64,000 nucleotides of DNA from Streptomyces sp. DG2A-72 (GTDB lineage: Bacteria > Actinomycetota > Actinomycetes > Streptomycetales > Streptomycetaceae). Below the pieces are notes generated by a model, which was given only the letters and a program-made list of their open reading frames with translations, did no database searches and was not told where the DNA came from. This document shows positions 23,366-33,701 of this stretch, piece by piece; the stretch's first letter is position 1; every line of letters begins with the position of its first letter. Where the stretch lies: assembly GCF_030499575.1 (NCBI RefSeq), contig NZ_JASTLC010000001.1:10068001-10132000 (forward strand), read 5' to 3'. A program made the position numbers and the translations under genes.

Positions 23366-25306
23366 TCACCCGAACACGTGGATCCAGACGGCGCGGGACG
23401 GAACACCTCGTGTGTCGACGGCGACGGCCATGTACCAACCGGGTGGGACGAGGGAGGCGTCGTCGGGCACGCGGACGGTGAGCGTGCCGCCTGTGCGCCG
23501 GGTGATGTCCAGGGCGACCGACCGCTGGTCGAAGTCCGTGACATGTGTGGCGGATCCGGGGCGGATGAGTCGCACGCGGCTGATGCTGGTCGGGTCGGTG
23601 GTGTGCAGGACGACCTCGCTGCCGTGGTCGACGTCGGTCCGGCCGTCGAGGGCCAGGTCAGGGCGGCGGTCTCCCTGGTGCAGGTAGGGCGGGGCGAAGA
23701 CTTCGACGCGCTGCTCGAAGTGGCCGGGGCGGGAGTCGGCCTTGTCGGCGAAGAGGGGGTCGGAGCCGAAGACGGCGACACGGCCGTCGGGCAGCAGCAG
23801 GGCCTCGGTGTGGTAGTCGCGGCCGACGGTGGGATCGGCGGCGGGCGTGAAGGTGTTCTTGGCCGGGTCGTAGATCTGGGCCTTGAGGATGTCGCTGGCG
23901 CCCTTGCCTCGGTAGTCCTGGCTGCCGCCGGTGGTGAACACCTTGTCGTCCGGCAGGAGCACGCTGTTCAGGTAGCGGGTGTTCTCCGGCAGGCGAGGAC
24001 CGGTAGTGAAGGCGGGGTGCTCGGCGTCGAGGTCGGCGATCGCGGTGCGGGAGGTGGCCGCCCGCGACTCGCCGACGCCTCCGCCGCCGAGCACCATGAC
24101 CTTCTTGTCCTGTGCGGGCGGCAGCAGGACCGAGGAGGAGGTCTCCAGGACGTCTGGATCCCTCAGGCCGGGGACGGGGGTGAAGGTGTTGGTCCTGAGG
24201 TCCCACAGGCCGGGGGTGCGGCCCTTGTCGGCGGGTCCGTATCCGGCGTTGGAGCCGGAGTAGAAGATCTTCCGCTTGCCGGTCAGGAAGAAGGACGGGT
24301 AGGTGGGGAAGTAGCGGGTCGGTGCCGGGGACCAGGTCTGTGTCCTCGGGTCGTAGATCTCGTTCTTGCCCGGCACGATCTGCCCGATGTCGTCGAGGCC
24401 GGAGACGGCGAGGACGCGGCCGTCGGACAGGGTGGTGAGGGTCGGGTACCAGCGGGCCTCGCTCATGGAGCCGACCTTGGTGTACTTCTCGGTGACCGGG
24501 TCGAACTCGTAGGCGTCCTTGATGCCTTGGAAGTCCTTCTTGTCGAGGCCGAGCTTGTTGGCGATGCCGTAAAGGTTGTCGGCGTCCTTGCCCTTCAAGC
24601 CGACGATGGCGTACTGCTCGGTGGTGTTGGTGATACCCAGTGGTCCCTCCTCGACCGCCTCGACGAACACGCGGGCCTCGCTCGCGGTGACCTTCACGGG
24701 GCTGATCCGCCCGGTGGGTGTCTTCTTCGCGGCGGGTACGCGCACGCTGAACTGGGAGCGGTACTCCACGCCGGAGGGTGAGCGGAAGAGGGTGCCCTTG
24801 GGGAAGGTGCGGGCGCGGTCCGGGTCCTCGTTCTTGACCAGCATGGCGCCGCCGGCTCGTTTCACGTCGCCCTTCAGGACCTCGTAGCGGGCGGTGCCCC
24901 CGGCGACGAGGATCTTGCCGTCGGGGAGCTGGGCGTGGCCACCGCAGAACAAGTCGGCCGGGGTGTCGATCTTCTTGAAGGTGTCCGTGGCCGGGTCCCA
25001 CAGGGTGCTCTTGAAGGCTCCGCCCTCGAACAGCTTCACGCTGTTGCCGGATCCGGCGATCAGCAGCACCTTGCCGGTGTGCAGCAGGATCGCGTGGATG
25101 GAGTTGAGCTGGTACTTCTCCGGGAGGGAGGCGAGTGTCCAGTGGCCGTACTTCGCTTTGTACTCCGGCTGGCTGATCTCGTAGCGGTGGTAGGCGTGCT
25201 GGGCGAAGCCCGCCACGGCCGGGGCATTGAGGGCCGCGAGGGCGACCGCGGCTGCGACGCCGAGCAGGGTCTTGCGGGTGGTCGGACGCGAGGGACGCTG
25301 GGCCAT
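23366..25306 (-). CDS. glxA: GlxA-like copper radical oxidase (galactose oxidase family)
   Basis: A 646-residue secreted or membrane-anchored protein, with a Tat/Sec-like N-terminus (RKTLLGVAAAVALAAL). A kelch-type beta-propeller precedes a C-terminal DUF1929 domain. Residues equivalent to the galactose oxidase site are visible: Cys121 in LFCGGHAQ, Tyr287 in EARWYPTL (cross-link partner), Tyr498-His499 in GRDYHTEALL and His588 in GSATHVTDFDQR. Length agrees with Streptomyces GlxA, which acts with CslA on extracellular glycans needed for hyphal development. Here no cslA is next to it. ATG 25306 follows GGAGG; an operator lies at 25391. Confidence 0.9.
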   Translation of the reverse strand: MAQRPSRPTTRKTLLGVAAAVALAALNAPAVAGFAQHAYHRYEISQPEYKAKYGHWTLASLPEKYQLNSIHAILLHTGKVLLIAGSGNSVKLFEGGAFKSTLWDPATDTFKKIDTPADLFCGGHAQLPDGKILVAGGTARYEVLKGDVKRAGGAMLVKNEDPDRARTFPKGTLFRSPSGVEYRSQFSVRVPAAKKTPTGRISPVKVTASEARVFVEAVEEGPLGITNTTEQYAIVGLKGKDADNLYGIANKLGLDKKDFQGIKDAYEFDPVTEKYTKVGSMSEARWYPTLTTLSDGRVLAVSGLDDIGQIVPGKNEIYDPRTQTWSPAPTRYFPTYPSFFLTGKRKIFYSGSNAGYGPADKGRTPGLWDLRTNTFTPVPGLRDPDVLETSSSVLLPPAQDKKVMVLGGGGVGESRAATSRTAIADLDAEHPAFTTGPRLPENTRYLNSVLLPDDKVFTTGGSQDYRGKGASDILKAQIYDPAKNTFTPAADPTVGRDYHTEALLLPDGRVAVFGSDPLFADKADSRPGHFEQRVEVFAPPYLHQGDRRPDLALDGRTDVDHGSEVVLHTTDPTSISRVRLIRPGSATHVTDFDQRSVALDITRRTGGTLTVRVPDDASLVPPGWYMAVAVDTRGVPSRAVWIHVFG

Positions 25307-25390
25307 CGGGTGCCTCCGCGGTGAGCGGGTCGGTCCTGGATGCACTGAGGACTACCCTCTGCGGCCGGGGACGCATGGCGGGCCACTCGC

Positions 25391-25403
25391 TTGCACTATG
25401 CAA
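25391..25403. promoter_or_regulatory. MarR-type operator, copy 5
   Basis: TTGCACTATGCAA, one mismatch between arms, 85 bases upstream of the glxA-like start. Confidence 0.65.
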
Positions 25404-25406
25404 AAT

Positions 25407-25683
25407 GCCCCGATCCGCGCAATGTGCGGGATGGCTGCCCGCGTGAGAGGGCGTCGGCAGCCAGGAGAAGGCTGTCTTCCACCGTCAGGCCGGAGGACGG
25501 CCTCCTGGTCGCGAGCCTGGTCGCTCGTACCAGCCACGTGCCCGTGGCGGCGACGGCTGAGTGACGTAGAACCACCCATGTCCGCTGTGGTGTCCACAGT
25601 GCTCGTGCAGGGCCGCGCCAGGTTCGTCCGGCCAAGAGCGTCCAGTCGGGACGGAGGTCGGACATGCGACGCTGTCGCTGCCC
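25407..25683. other. short region of uncertain coding content
   Basis: Several short open frames overlap here; on the minus strand 25485-25694 reads HEHCGHHSGHGWFYVTQPSP, which looks protein-like, but no frame has a good start, ribosome site and length together. It could be a decayed small gene. No function can be given. Confidence 0.3.
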
Positions 25684-25929
25684 TCACGTCTCATGCAAGT
25701 GTGCGGACGCGACGCGTCCCGGTCGCATGATGCGTATCTTGTGGCTCTCGCAGGCCGGACACTGTGGCGACTGCAAGGGAGACGGTACGCGCTCGCCGGC
25801 GAGGCGGTAGGCGGCGGTGATCCGGGCGTGTTCGTCCACGGTCACGTCGATGTCGTAGGTGCCTTCCCAACCGTGGCCGCAATCGAGGCAGGCGAACGAG
25901 TAGGCGCGCTGAACGTGGCGTGTGTGCAT
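25684..25929 (-). CDS. small zinc-ribbon protein
   Basis: An 81-residue protein with two CxxC knuckles, FACLDCGHGW near residue 12 and SPQCPACESHKI near 55, which together would bind one zinc. Between them TYDIDVTVDEHARITAAYRLAGERVPSPL has no known motif. ATG at 25929 follows GGAGG. A perfect operator lies 52 bases upstream (25981). Role unknown; it may bind nucleic acid or protein. Confidence 0.75.
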   Translation of the reverse strand: MHTRHVQRAYSFACLDCGHGWEGTYDIDVTVDEHARITAAYRLAGERVPSPLQSPQCPACESHKIRIMRPGRVASAHLHET

Positions 25930-25980
25930 GGTTCGCCTCCGAGGGGCGGTTTTGTCCGTCGTGGTCACCCCTACCCAGGT

Positions 25981-25993
25981 TTGCACAGTGCAA
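25981..25993. promoter_or_regulatory. MarR-type operator, copy 6
   Basis: TTGCACAGTGCAA, perfect dyad with the TTGCAC half-site variant. It is in the promoter of the zinc-ribbon gene. Confidence 0.7.
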
Positions 25994-26033
25994 AAGAGGC
26001 GTCTGGGTCAGGTGACCTTGGCCTGGTGCGGGG

Positions 26034-27827
26034 CTACGCGGCAGCCGTGTGTACCGCGCGCAGGGCACTGTGGTGACTCAGCCAGCCGACGGGCTTGCCG
26101 TGCGCGGTGTCGAGCACCGGCACTCCGGTGCCCGCGGTCGAGAGCAGGGCAGGCAGTGCATGTGCCAGTGGCTGGTCCACGGTGACGGGTGCGGGTGGCT
26201 CGGTGAGCTGCCCGACGCGGGCGGGTGCGGTGTCGGCTTGCTCTGCGAGTGCCTCGGCGACTGCTTGGGCGGTGACGACACCTACATAGTTCCCGGTGTC
26301 GTCGACCACTGGGAGCGCTCCATGGCCGGACAGGCTCAGCAGGTCGGCGGCGTCGGACAGTGCGGTGGACGACGGCAGGGGTGAGGGGAGGGGCTCCATG
26401 ACGGTTCCGACGTCCTGGGCGCCGATCGGTGCGCCGCGGGCGGGGCCGTCGAGGTCAATGCCGCGTCGGCTCAGCTTGAGCGTGTAGATGGTGTCGCGCG
26501 AGAGCAGACGGCTCACGCCTGTGGCGAGCACGATCGCCAGCATCAGCGGGAGGATGATGGAGTACTCGCCGGTCAGCTCGAAGAGGATCACCACGGCGGT
26601 GATGGGCGCGCGGGCCGCACCCGCGAAGACGGCACCCATGGCCACCAGCGCGTAGGCACCCACGGCTCCGGCCGTGCCGGGCAGCAGGTCGCGTACGCCG
26701 ATGCCGTACGCCGCCCCGAGCATCGCCCCGATGAACAGACTGGGCGCGAACACCCCACCCGAGCCACCGATGCCGATCGTCAGACTGGTCGCCACCATCT
26801 TTCCCACCAGCAACAGCAGCAAGAAGCCGACGGCGTACCCGCCCTCGGTCGCCTTCTCCAGCACCGGATAGCCGACACCGTACATCTGCGGCAGAACGAG
26901 GAGCACCAGGCCGAGGGCCAGCCCGCCGACCGCCGGGCGCAGCCACTCCGGCCCGCGCCAGGCCCAGTCGCAGGTGTCCTCGACCAGGTACAGGAACCGC
27001 GAGAAGCCGACTCCGACCACGGCGGCGACGACGCCCAGGAGCGCAAACAGCGCGTACTGGGCGAGATGGTCGACATGGAAGGCGGGCAGGTTCAGGAAGG
27101 CCACGTCACCGAAGGCGGCACGGCCGATCACGCTCGCGGTGACGCTGGCCAGGACCGTGGCGCCGAAGGCCTCCGCGGAGAAGGTGCCCAGGATCAGCTC
27201 CATGGCGAAGAACACCCCGGCCAGCGGTGCGTTGAAGGTGGCGGCGATGCCGCCCGCCGCACCGCACGCCACCAGCAGCTTCATTCGCCCTTCGGTCACC
27301 TGCGCCACCCGCCCCAGGGTGGAGCCGAGCGCGGAGCCGATCTGCACGATCGGCCCCTCGCGGCCGACCGAGCCGCCGGAGCCGATGGTCAGGGCTGAGG
27401 CCAGCGTCTTGACCACGGCGACCTTCGGGCTGATCCGGCCGCCGCCCTGCGCGACTGCCAGCATCACCTCGGGCACCCCGTGCCCGCGCGCCTCCTTGGC
27501 GAACCGGTTCACCAGCGGCCCGTACAGCAGGCCGCCCAGCACAGGGGCGAGCAGCACGAAGTATGGGCCCAGCCACGGTACGTGCGGATTGTGCGAGCCA
27601 GGGGATGCCGTGTAGTCCGCATGGCCGGAGAAGAGGTGAGTGAAGGCCTGGATGCACCAGCGGAAGACCACCGAGCCCAGGCCGGCCCCGGCGCCGATGG
27701 CCACCGCGAGGACCAGCAGCGCCCACGAGGAGGTGCGCAACTCCGAGCACGTCCTTTCGGGCGAGAAGCGGCTCGTTGCGCTTACGGTCCTGGGCTTCTC
27801 GTTCTCGGCGGTGCGGATGGCACTCAT
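26034..27827 (-). CDS. ClC-family chloride channel/antiporter with CBS pair
   Basis: A 597-residue protein. The ClC core (about 30-440) has the selectivity motifs GSGGSVGREGPIVQIG (GREGP), GIGGSGGVFAPSLFIGA (GxFxP) and a late GEYSIILPLMLA segment. A C-terminal CBS pair (about 465-590: VMEPLPSPLPSSTALSDAADLLSLSGHGALPVVDD...) would tune gating by nucleotides. All motifs are intact. Two operator copies lie upstream (27847 and 27899), the closest only 20 bases from the start codon, a position typical of repression. Confidence 0.92.
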   Translation of the reverse strand: MSAIRTAENEKPRTVSATSRFSPERTCSELRTSSWALLVLAVAIGAGAGLGSVVFRWCIQAFTHLFSGHADYTASPGSHNPHVPWLGPYFVLLAPVLGGLLYGPLVNRFAKEARGHGVPEVMLAVAQGGGRISPKVAVVKTLASALTIGSGGSVGREGPIVQIGSALGSTLGRVAQVTEGRMKLLVACGAAGGIAATFNAPLAGVFFAMELILGTFSAEAFGATVLASVTASVIGRAAFGDVAFLNLPAFHVDHLAQYALFALLGVVAAVVGVGFSRFLYLVEDTCDWAWRGPEWLRPAVGGLALGLVLLVLPQMYGVGYPVLEKATEGGYAVGFLLLLLVGKMVATSLTIGIGGSGGVFAPSLFIGAMLGAAYGIGVRDLLPGTAGAVGAYALVAMGAVFAGAARAPITAVVILFELTGEYSIILPLMLAIVLATGVSRLLSRDTIYTLKLSRRGIDLDGPARGAPIGAQDVGTVMEPLPSPLPSSTALSDAADLLSLSGHGALPVVDDTGNYVGVVTAQAVAEALAEQADTAPARVGQLTEPPAPVTVDQPLAHALPALLSTAGTGVPVLDTAHGKPVGWLSHHSALRAVHTAAA

Positions 27828-27846
27828 TGGTTCCCCTTCCTGACGT

Positions 27847-27859
27847 TTGCATTATGCAA
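27847..27859. promoter_or_regulatory. MarR-type operator, copy 7
   Basis: TTGCATTATGCAA, perfect dyad, 20 bases before the ClC start codon. The longer form TTTGCATTATGCAAA is also palindromic. Confidence 0.72.
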
Positions 27860-27898
27860 AACGTGTCAAGGGTGCCTGCGTGTCGTCCGGGAAATCTT

Positions 27899-27911
27899 TT
27901 GCATTGTGCAA
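27899..27911. promoter_or_regulatory. MarR-type operator, copy 8
   Basis: TTGCATTGTGCAA, near-perfect dyad, 52 bases from copy 7. It lies between the ClC gene and the small gene at 27965 and could serve either or both. Confidence 0.68.
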
Positions 27912-27964
27912 AACTTGTTGAGGCGATCATGGGTGGGATGAACACAGGGGGAGAGCATCGGCAT

Positions 27965-28261
27965 ATGACGGACGCGTCCATGACGAGGCGTACGAGAGCC
28001 GCAGGACCGGGGCTGGGCCCTTGGGATTGCCCGCGGCCGCCGGGAGGCGGGCGGGGGCGGGCGGCTCCCGTGGTAGTGCACAGCCCCTTCGGTTGTGGTG
28101 GTCGCCAAGTGTCGGTCAGGGGTGAGCTGATGGGCGTGGCGCGTAGCGTGGCGGACGTTCTGGCGGTGGTGCGCCGGCTCGGAATCGCTTTGGAGCAGGA
28201 GGAGGCCGGTGTCACGCCATTGATCGAATGGCGTGGCGGAGGAGCCGATGCCTGGCCGTAG
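27965..28261 (+). CDS. small conserved protein, function unknown
   Basis: A 98-residue reading. The last 60 residues (VVVHSPFGCGGRQVSVRGELMGVARSVADVLAVVRRLGI...TPLIEWRGGGADAWP) match the pattern of a Streptomyces family of short proteins built around GGRxVxVxGxxxGxAxSxxDLxxFLRRAG and ending in EWRGG. The true start may be the GTG at 28070, since residues 1-35 are low-complexity Arg/Gly. Divergent from the ClC gene and near an operator. Role unknown. Confidence 0.55.
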   Translation: MTDASMTRRTRAAGPGLGPWDCPRPPGGGRGRAAPVVVHSPFGCGGRQVSVRGELMGVARSVADVLAVVRRLGIALEQEEAGVTPLIEWRGGGADAWP

Positions 28262-28422
28262 CCGTGCCGGGCGATCGATGATCTGGCCGCGTTTGGGCGG
28301 CTTCTTCGAGGGAACTCCGCGCGGCACCGGACGACATCTGCCGCAGAGGTTGGCGACGGAGGATGACCGATGCCGGTGCCCCAGCCTCTCGTCGGCAGCG
28401 TCCTTGGGCGAAAGGTCCGTCC

Positions 28423-28629
28423 ATGAACTGCTATGAATGCGTCCAACAGGGGCGTAGCGAGGTCGCCGTTGCCGTCTGTTACGTGTGTGGTGCGGCTGTC
28501 TGCGTCGACCACGTCCGTGCGGAAAGCAAGTTGCTTCGCGGGCCCGCGAGTCCGGGCAAGGTGATCCGCGACTGGCCCGCCCGACAGCTGACCTGCCCGG
28601 TGTGCCGAGCGGCGGAGGAGTCGCCGTGA
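28423..28629 (+). CDS. DUF2180-like small zinc-finger protein
   Basis: A 68-residue protein, MNCYECVQQG... with CxxC at the start, AVCYVCGAAVCVDHVRAE in the middle and LTCPVCRAAEE at the end, giving six Cys and one His for two zinc sites. This matches DUF2180. The ATG at 28423 is chosen because the family begins with MNCY/MKCY. It closes the regulon block. 28262-28422 and 28630-28867 show no gene. Confidence 0.75.
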   Translation: MNCYECVQQGRSEVAVAVCYVCGAAVCVDHVRAESKLLRGPASPGKVIRDWPARQLTCPVCRAAEESP

Positions 28630-28867
28630 CGAGGCCACGGCGATGACAGGCGCCTGGCGACGCCGTGCCGCGCTGGTGGCGTCGGCAGGCGGCACCAGCG
28701 TCCAGCAGAGCCGAGGCCGCTGTGTGTCGCGTTCTCCGGCAAAAGGTTCGTCCCGTGGAACGCCGGGCGCAGCGAGAACGAGCCGGTGCGTCCTGAAGTG
28801 CCCTGACGGCGGCAGGCATGGGGTGCGTACGCCGGGACCCGGCGGTACGGGGCGGATTACGCATCAT

Positions 28868-28928
28868 CCGCACCCGTCACGGGACGTGTCCGGCCGATTT
28901 CGGGTGCGGCGTCCCGTGACGGGTGCGG
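28868..28928. repeat. perfect 19-bp inverted repeat around a 23-base loop
   Basis: Arm 1 at 28868-28886 (CCGCACCCGTCACGGGACG) is the exact reverse complement of arm 2 at 28910-28928. It overlaps the end of the aquaporin remnant. It could be a transcription terminator (no T-run follows, as is usual in Streptomyces) or an end of a lost mobile element. Confidence 0.7.
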
Positions 28929-29071
28929 AGGTGCAGGACGTCGCCGATGAACAGGTCGTAGACCAGCACGCCGATCACTCCGCCGAGAAGTGGTCCGACG
29001 ATGGGGATCCAGAAGTAGCCGCTGAAAGAGCGGCCAAGGCGCCCGGAGTACCGGGCGGCCGCTCCTTGCAA
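28877..29071 (-). pseudogene. C-terminal remnant of an aquaporin/glycerol facilitator
   Basis: The minus-strand frame reads SGYFWIPIVGPLLGGVIGVLVYDLFIGDVLHLR before its stop at 28877, which is the last helix and tail of MIP-family glycerol facilitators (YFWVPxxGPxxGxxxGxxxYD). The rest of the protein, including both NPA boxes, is absent; upstream sequence to 29242 in this frame is unrelated. No gene was seen in 29072-29456. Confidence 0.7.
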
Positions 29072-29456
29072 GCCGCACTCCGGGCTTGTCGCCGCCTCGG
29101 CCCGGCCCTCGGAACGGGGACGGAGGACAGTCTTCGTCAGCTGAGGCCCGGGTCCACGTGGATCTTGGGGCCCGGCCCCGCGTCGGCCGGGCGCTCGCCC
29201 GCGAGGCTGGCAGGCCCGCAGCCCTGTGACCAGAACTCCCATAACTCACACAGCGGATTGACATGATGAGGAGCCACATGGTGAGGCAAAGCGAGCGCTG
29301 ACCGTTCTGTCGAGAGCGAGGCCCGTCCCGGCAGTGAGATCAATGCGGGACAAGCCTTGGCTCGGTTCGCGGCGGTGGTAGCCGCATAGCAATGACATGG
29401 TCCTTGGTGATCTTCTATGGACGGTGGCTTGACTCAGTTCGTACGGCTCGCACGTC

Positions 29457-29780
29457 ATGCCCGCCATGATCGTCACCGGCCTCGGCTTCGCCGCGTCCCT
29501 GCCAGCCGTGCAGAACGCGGCCCTGCACGGCATCTCGGACCATGACGCGGGCCTCGGCTCGGGAGTGACCACCATGGTGCAGCAGGTGGGCGGCGCGCTC
29601 GGCCTCGCCACGTTCGCGGCGATCGCGCTCGGCGGGACGCACGGCTCCCACACCGTGGAGTCGGCCGGCGGCCTCGCCGTCGACGGCGTGCGCCTCGCCT
29701 TCCGCGTGGCCGCCGTGACCTTGGTGGCGGGTGCGGCTCTCAGTTTCTGGCTCATGCCCGGACGCCGCCGGGAGGAGTGA
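29457..29780 (+). pseudogene. C-terminal fragment of an MFS drug transporter (DHA2 type)
   Basis: The 107 residues MIVTGLGFAASLPAVQNAALHGI...DAGLGSGVTTMVQQVGGALGLATFAAIA and a last helix AAVTLVAGAALSFWLMPG match the final three helices of 14-helix EmrB/QacA-type exporters. The ASxxxxTxxQQxGGALGxA segment is typical. Some 350 or more N-terminal residues are missing and no start signal precedes the fragment. Confidence 0.7.
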
Positions 29781-29845
29781 GCGCGGGGCATGCGCGTCAG
29801 GGCAACCCAACAGCGTCGGTGGATTTTGGGTCGGGTCCAAAGCGA

Positions 29846-30133
29846 TCACTCAGCCATCGTCACCGTGGATTTTGGTGGCCGGTCCTCCCCGGGATCGGCC
29901 AAGGGCGTGATCGTCTGGTTCGTCCGGCCGATGGATCCCCTTTTTCGGCCGGTGGCGGCGGCGTGCTGGTGGGCACGGACGATGGTGGAGATGCCGGTGC
30001 GGATCTCTACTCGAGGTCGGCCCGTCGTAGCTCGCGGGATCAGGGGAGCGAGTAACTCCCACTCCAGATCGGTGAAGACGGACTCTAGAACCGGACCGGC
30101 GCGGGATCTCCAGAAGGAGCCGCCTGGTGACAT
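29846..30133 (-). mobile_element. IS5-type transposase N-terminal fragment
   Basis: The frame reads FTDLEWELLAPLIPRATTGRPRVEIRTGISTIVRA..., the start of IS5-family transposases (LTDxEWxLLxPLLPxxxxGRPRxxxR). It breaks after about 50 residues into unrelated sequence. The catalytic DDE region is absent. 30134-30406 has open frames (for example PAVITMDTGFW on the minus strand) that I cannot assign. Confidence 0.55.
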
Positions 30134-30406
30134 CGATACCGAGGCGGCCGATCACGGACTCTGAGGGCCAGAATCCCGTGTCCATCGTGATCACTGCCGG
30201 TCGGCGCGGGGACTCACCCCAGTCCGAGGAGGCCCGCGTCTCCCTACGCAGTCGGGCGGCGAGGCCGGCGAGGTCACCCTGAAGCTCCGCGAAGCACTGC
30301 TCGACATCCAGCGGGGTGGGAGCGAGGACAAGCACGGCTGCGCCTTCGGACTCCGTGCTGTTGGGAGACACGGAGTCCGAGGGTGAGGTGCCTGGGTGCG
30401 GGGTGG

Positions 30407-32199
<1,793 letters not shown>

Positions 32200-32280
32200 T
32201 TGCTTACCCTTCGCTGGGAAGAAGCTGATGAGGTACGGGACGTTGGAGGCGAGCCGTGCTGCTCGCATGCGCTTGCTCCC

Positions 32281-32356
32281 CAACTAAAAGCAGTTGGTTA
32301 GCTTTAAGTAGCGTAGGTCCTGCCGCCTCCTAACGCAAGGACTTAGCTTTAGCGTG
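32281..32356 (-). promoter_or_regulatory. promoter block with TetR-type operator, copy A
   Basis: Read on the minus strand, this AT-rich block contains TAAAGCTAA, CTTGCGTTAG, GGACCTACG and the dyad-like AAAGCTAACCAACTGCTTTT (32286-32305). The same elements occur in the same order and spacing at 39671-39745. The dyad resembles AAAGCAA-N5-TTGCTT at 42222, next to tetR. Confidence 0.65.
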
Positions 32357-32538
32357 GCTCCGGGCCCTCCCTACCGACAACTACGTGGTGCCAACCAATC
32401 GGTTCATGCCAACCGATCGGTTCACTCGTGGGCCGGAGGCTGGACACGATGCATGGTTGCGTTCCTTTCTCGGGGCGCGGCCGTAGAGCGGAACGGACCG
32501 TCGCCGACTCGGCGGCAGGCGGTATCGAGAGGAGTCCG

Positions 32539-33534
32539 ATGGCCGAGGCAGCCGCAATCCTGGCGCGTTTCACCGAACAGGTGCTGGGCGTGCCCCGGCC
32601 CGTGGGCATCCGCCTCTGGGACGGAAGTACGGTGGGGCCCGCGGATGGGCCGGTCTTCGTCCTGCGCGACCGCTGAGCCCGGCGGCGGTACCGCGGCGGT
32701 CCGCAGACTGCTGGGCGTGCTGACAAGCCCCGGATGCGTACGCGTGCTGAGCCCGACGCTGAGCCTCGCGGGCCGGCGCACAGCCTGCGACGTGACAGGG
32801 TGGCCATCAGCCACCACTACGACGTGGGCAACGACTTCTACTCCCTGGTGCTTGGCCCCTCGCTCGTCTACTCCTGTGCCTACTGGGAGGGGCAACCGTC
32901 GTCCGGCGACACGCTGGAGCAGGCCCGGGAGGCCAAGCTGGACCTCGTCTGCCGCAAGCTCGCCCTGCGCGAGGGGCAGCGGCTGCTCGACGTGGGATGC
33001 GGGTGGGGCACGCTGGCCATGTACGCGGCCGGACACTACGGCGTACGGGGTCGTAGGGGGTCACGATCTCCGGCGAGCAGGCCGCGTCGGCGCGAGAGCG
33101 GGCGCCGCGGCGGGGCTCGGCCACCTGGTGGAGATCAGAGTGCAGGACTACCGGGAGACCGAGAACTCCTTCGATGCGATCAGCTCGATCGGCATGGCCG
33201 AGCATGTAGGCAGGGAGTGGTACCGCTCATACGCGGATGTCCTGCACAGGTGGCTCCCGTCGGCTCCACCGTGTTGCTGGAGTCCCTGCGCGAGCACTAC
33301 GCCCTCACTCTGCGCGCGTGGGTGGCCGATCTCGAAGCGCGCTGGGACGAGGCGGTCCGGCTGACCTCGCCCGGGCGGGCCCGGGTATGGCGCCTGTACA
33401 TGGCAGCCTCGGCGATCGGGTTCGAGAACAACACTATGGGCGTCAACCAGGTACTGGCCGTCAGGACCTCCGGTGTCGGCCGGTCACGAAAGAGTCTGAT
33501 ACGCATGCTCGAAGCAACACTTCCGAGCACCTGA
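32539..33534 (+). pseudogene. cyclopropane-fatty-acyl-phospholipid synthase, decayed
   Basis: ATG 32539 (GAGAGGAG upstream) opens MAEAAAILARFTEQVLGVPRP...LWDGSTVGP, the typical CFA synthase start, but it stops after 46 residues. A deletion removes about 90 residues. Homology resumes at AISHHYDVGNDFYSLVLGPSLVYSCAYWE and LLDVGCGWGTLAMYAAGHYGV (SAM-binding motif I), shifts frame to DYRETENSFDAISSIGMAEHVG, and shifts again to a C-terminal FENNTMGVNQVLAVR. At least three lesions, so not functional. Confidence 0.85.
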
Positions 33535-33701
33535 CGAGCGGGTCCCCGGCGTCCTGCTGGTTGGCGGGCTCTGACCGCCAAGCGGTCGCGACGTCGGCCG
33601 GACAGCCGCACCCGATTTTCCCGCCCTCGGGGCGACGTCCTGTCGGCGGAGTGTTCCTCGGACCGTGGACGGACTCGGCGCGCAGGAACGGAGCGACACG
33701 G

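Noticed and set aside
23306..24781. 491-residue plus-strand frame opposite the GlxA-like gene
   Set aside because: Shadow of a real gene: antisense, composed mainly of Gly/Val/Ala, no ribosome site.
23720..25330. Coding potential of the Arg-rich minus-strand frame overlapping GlxA
   Set aside because: Arg/Pro-rich frameshifted shadow of the real frame.
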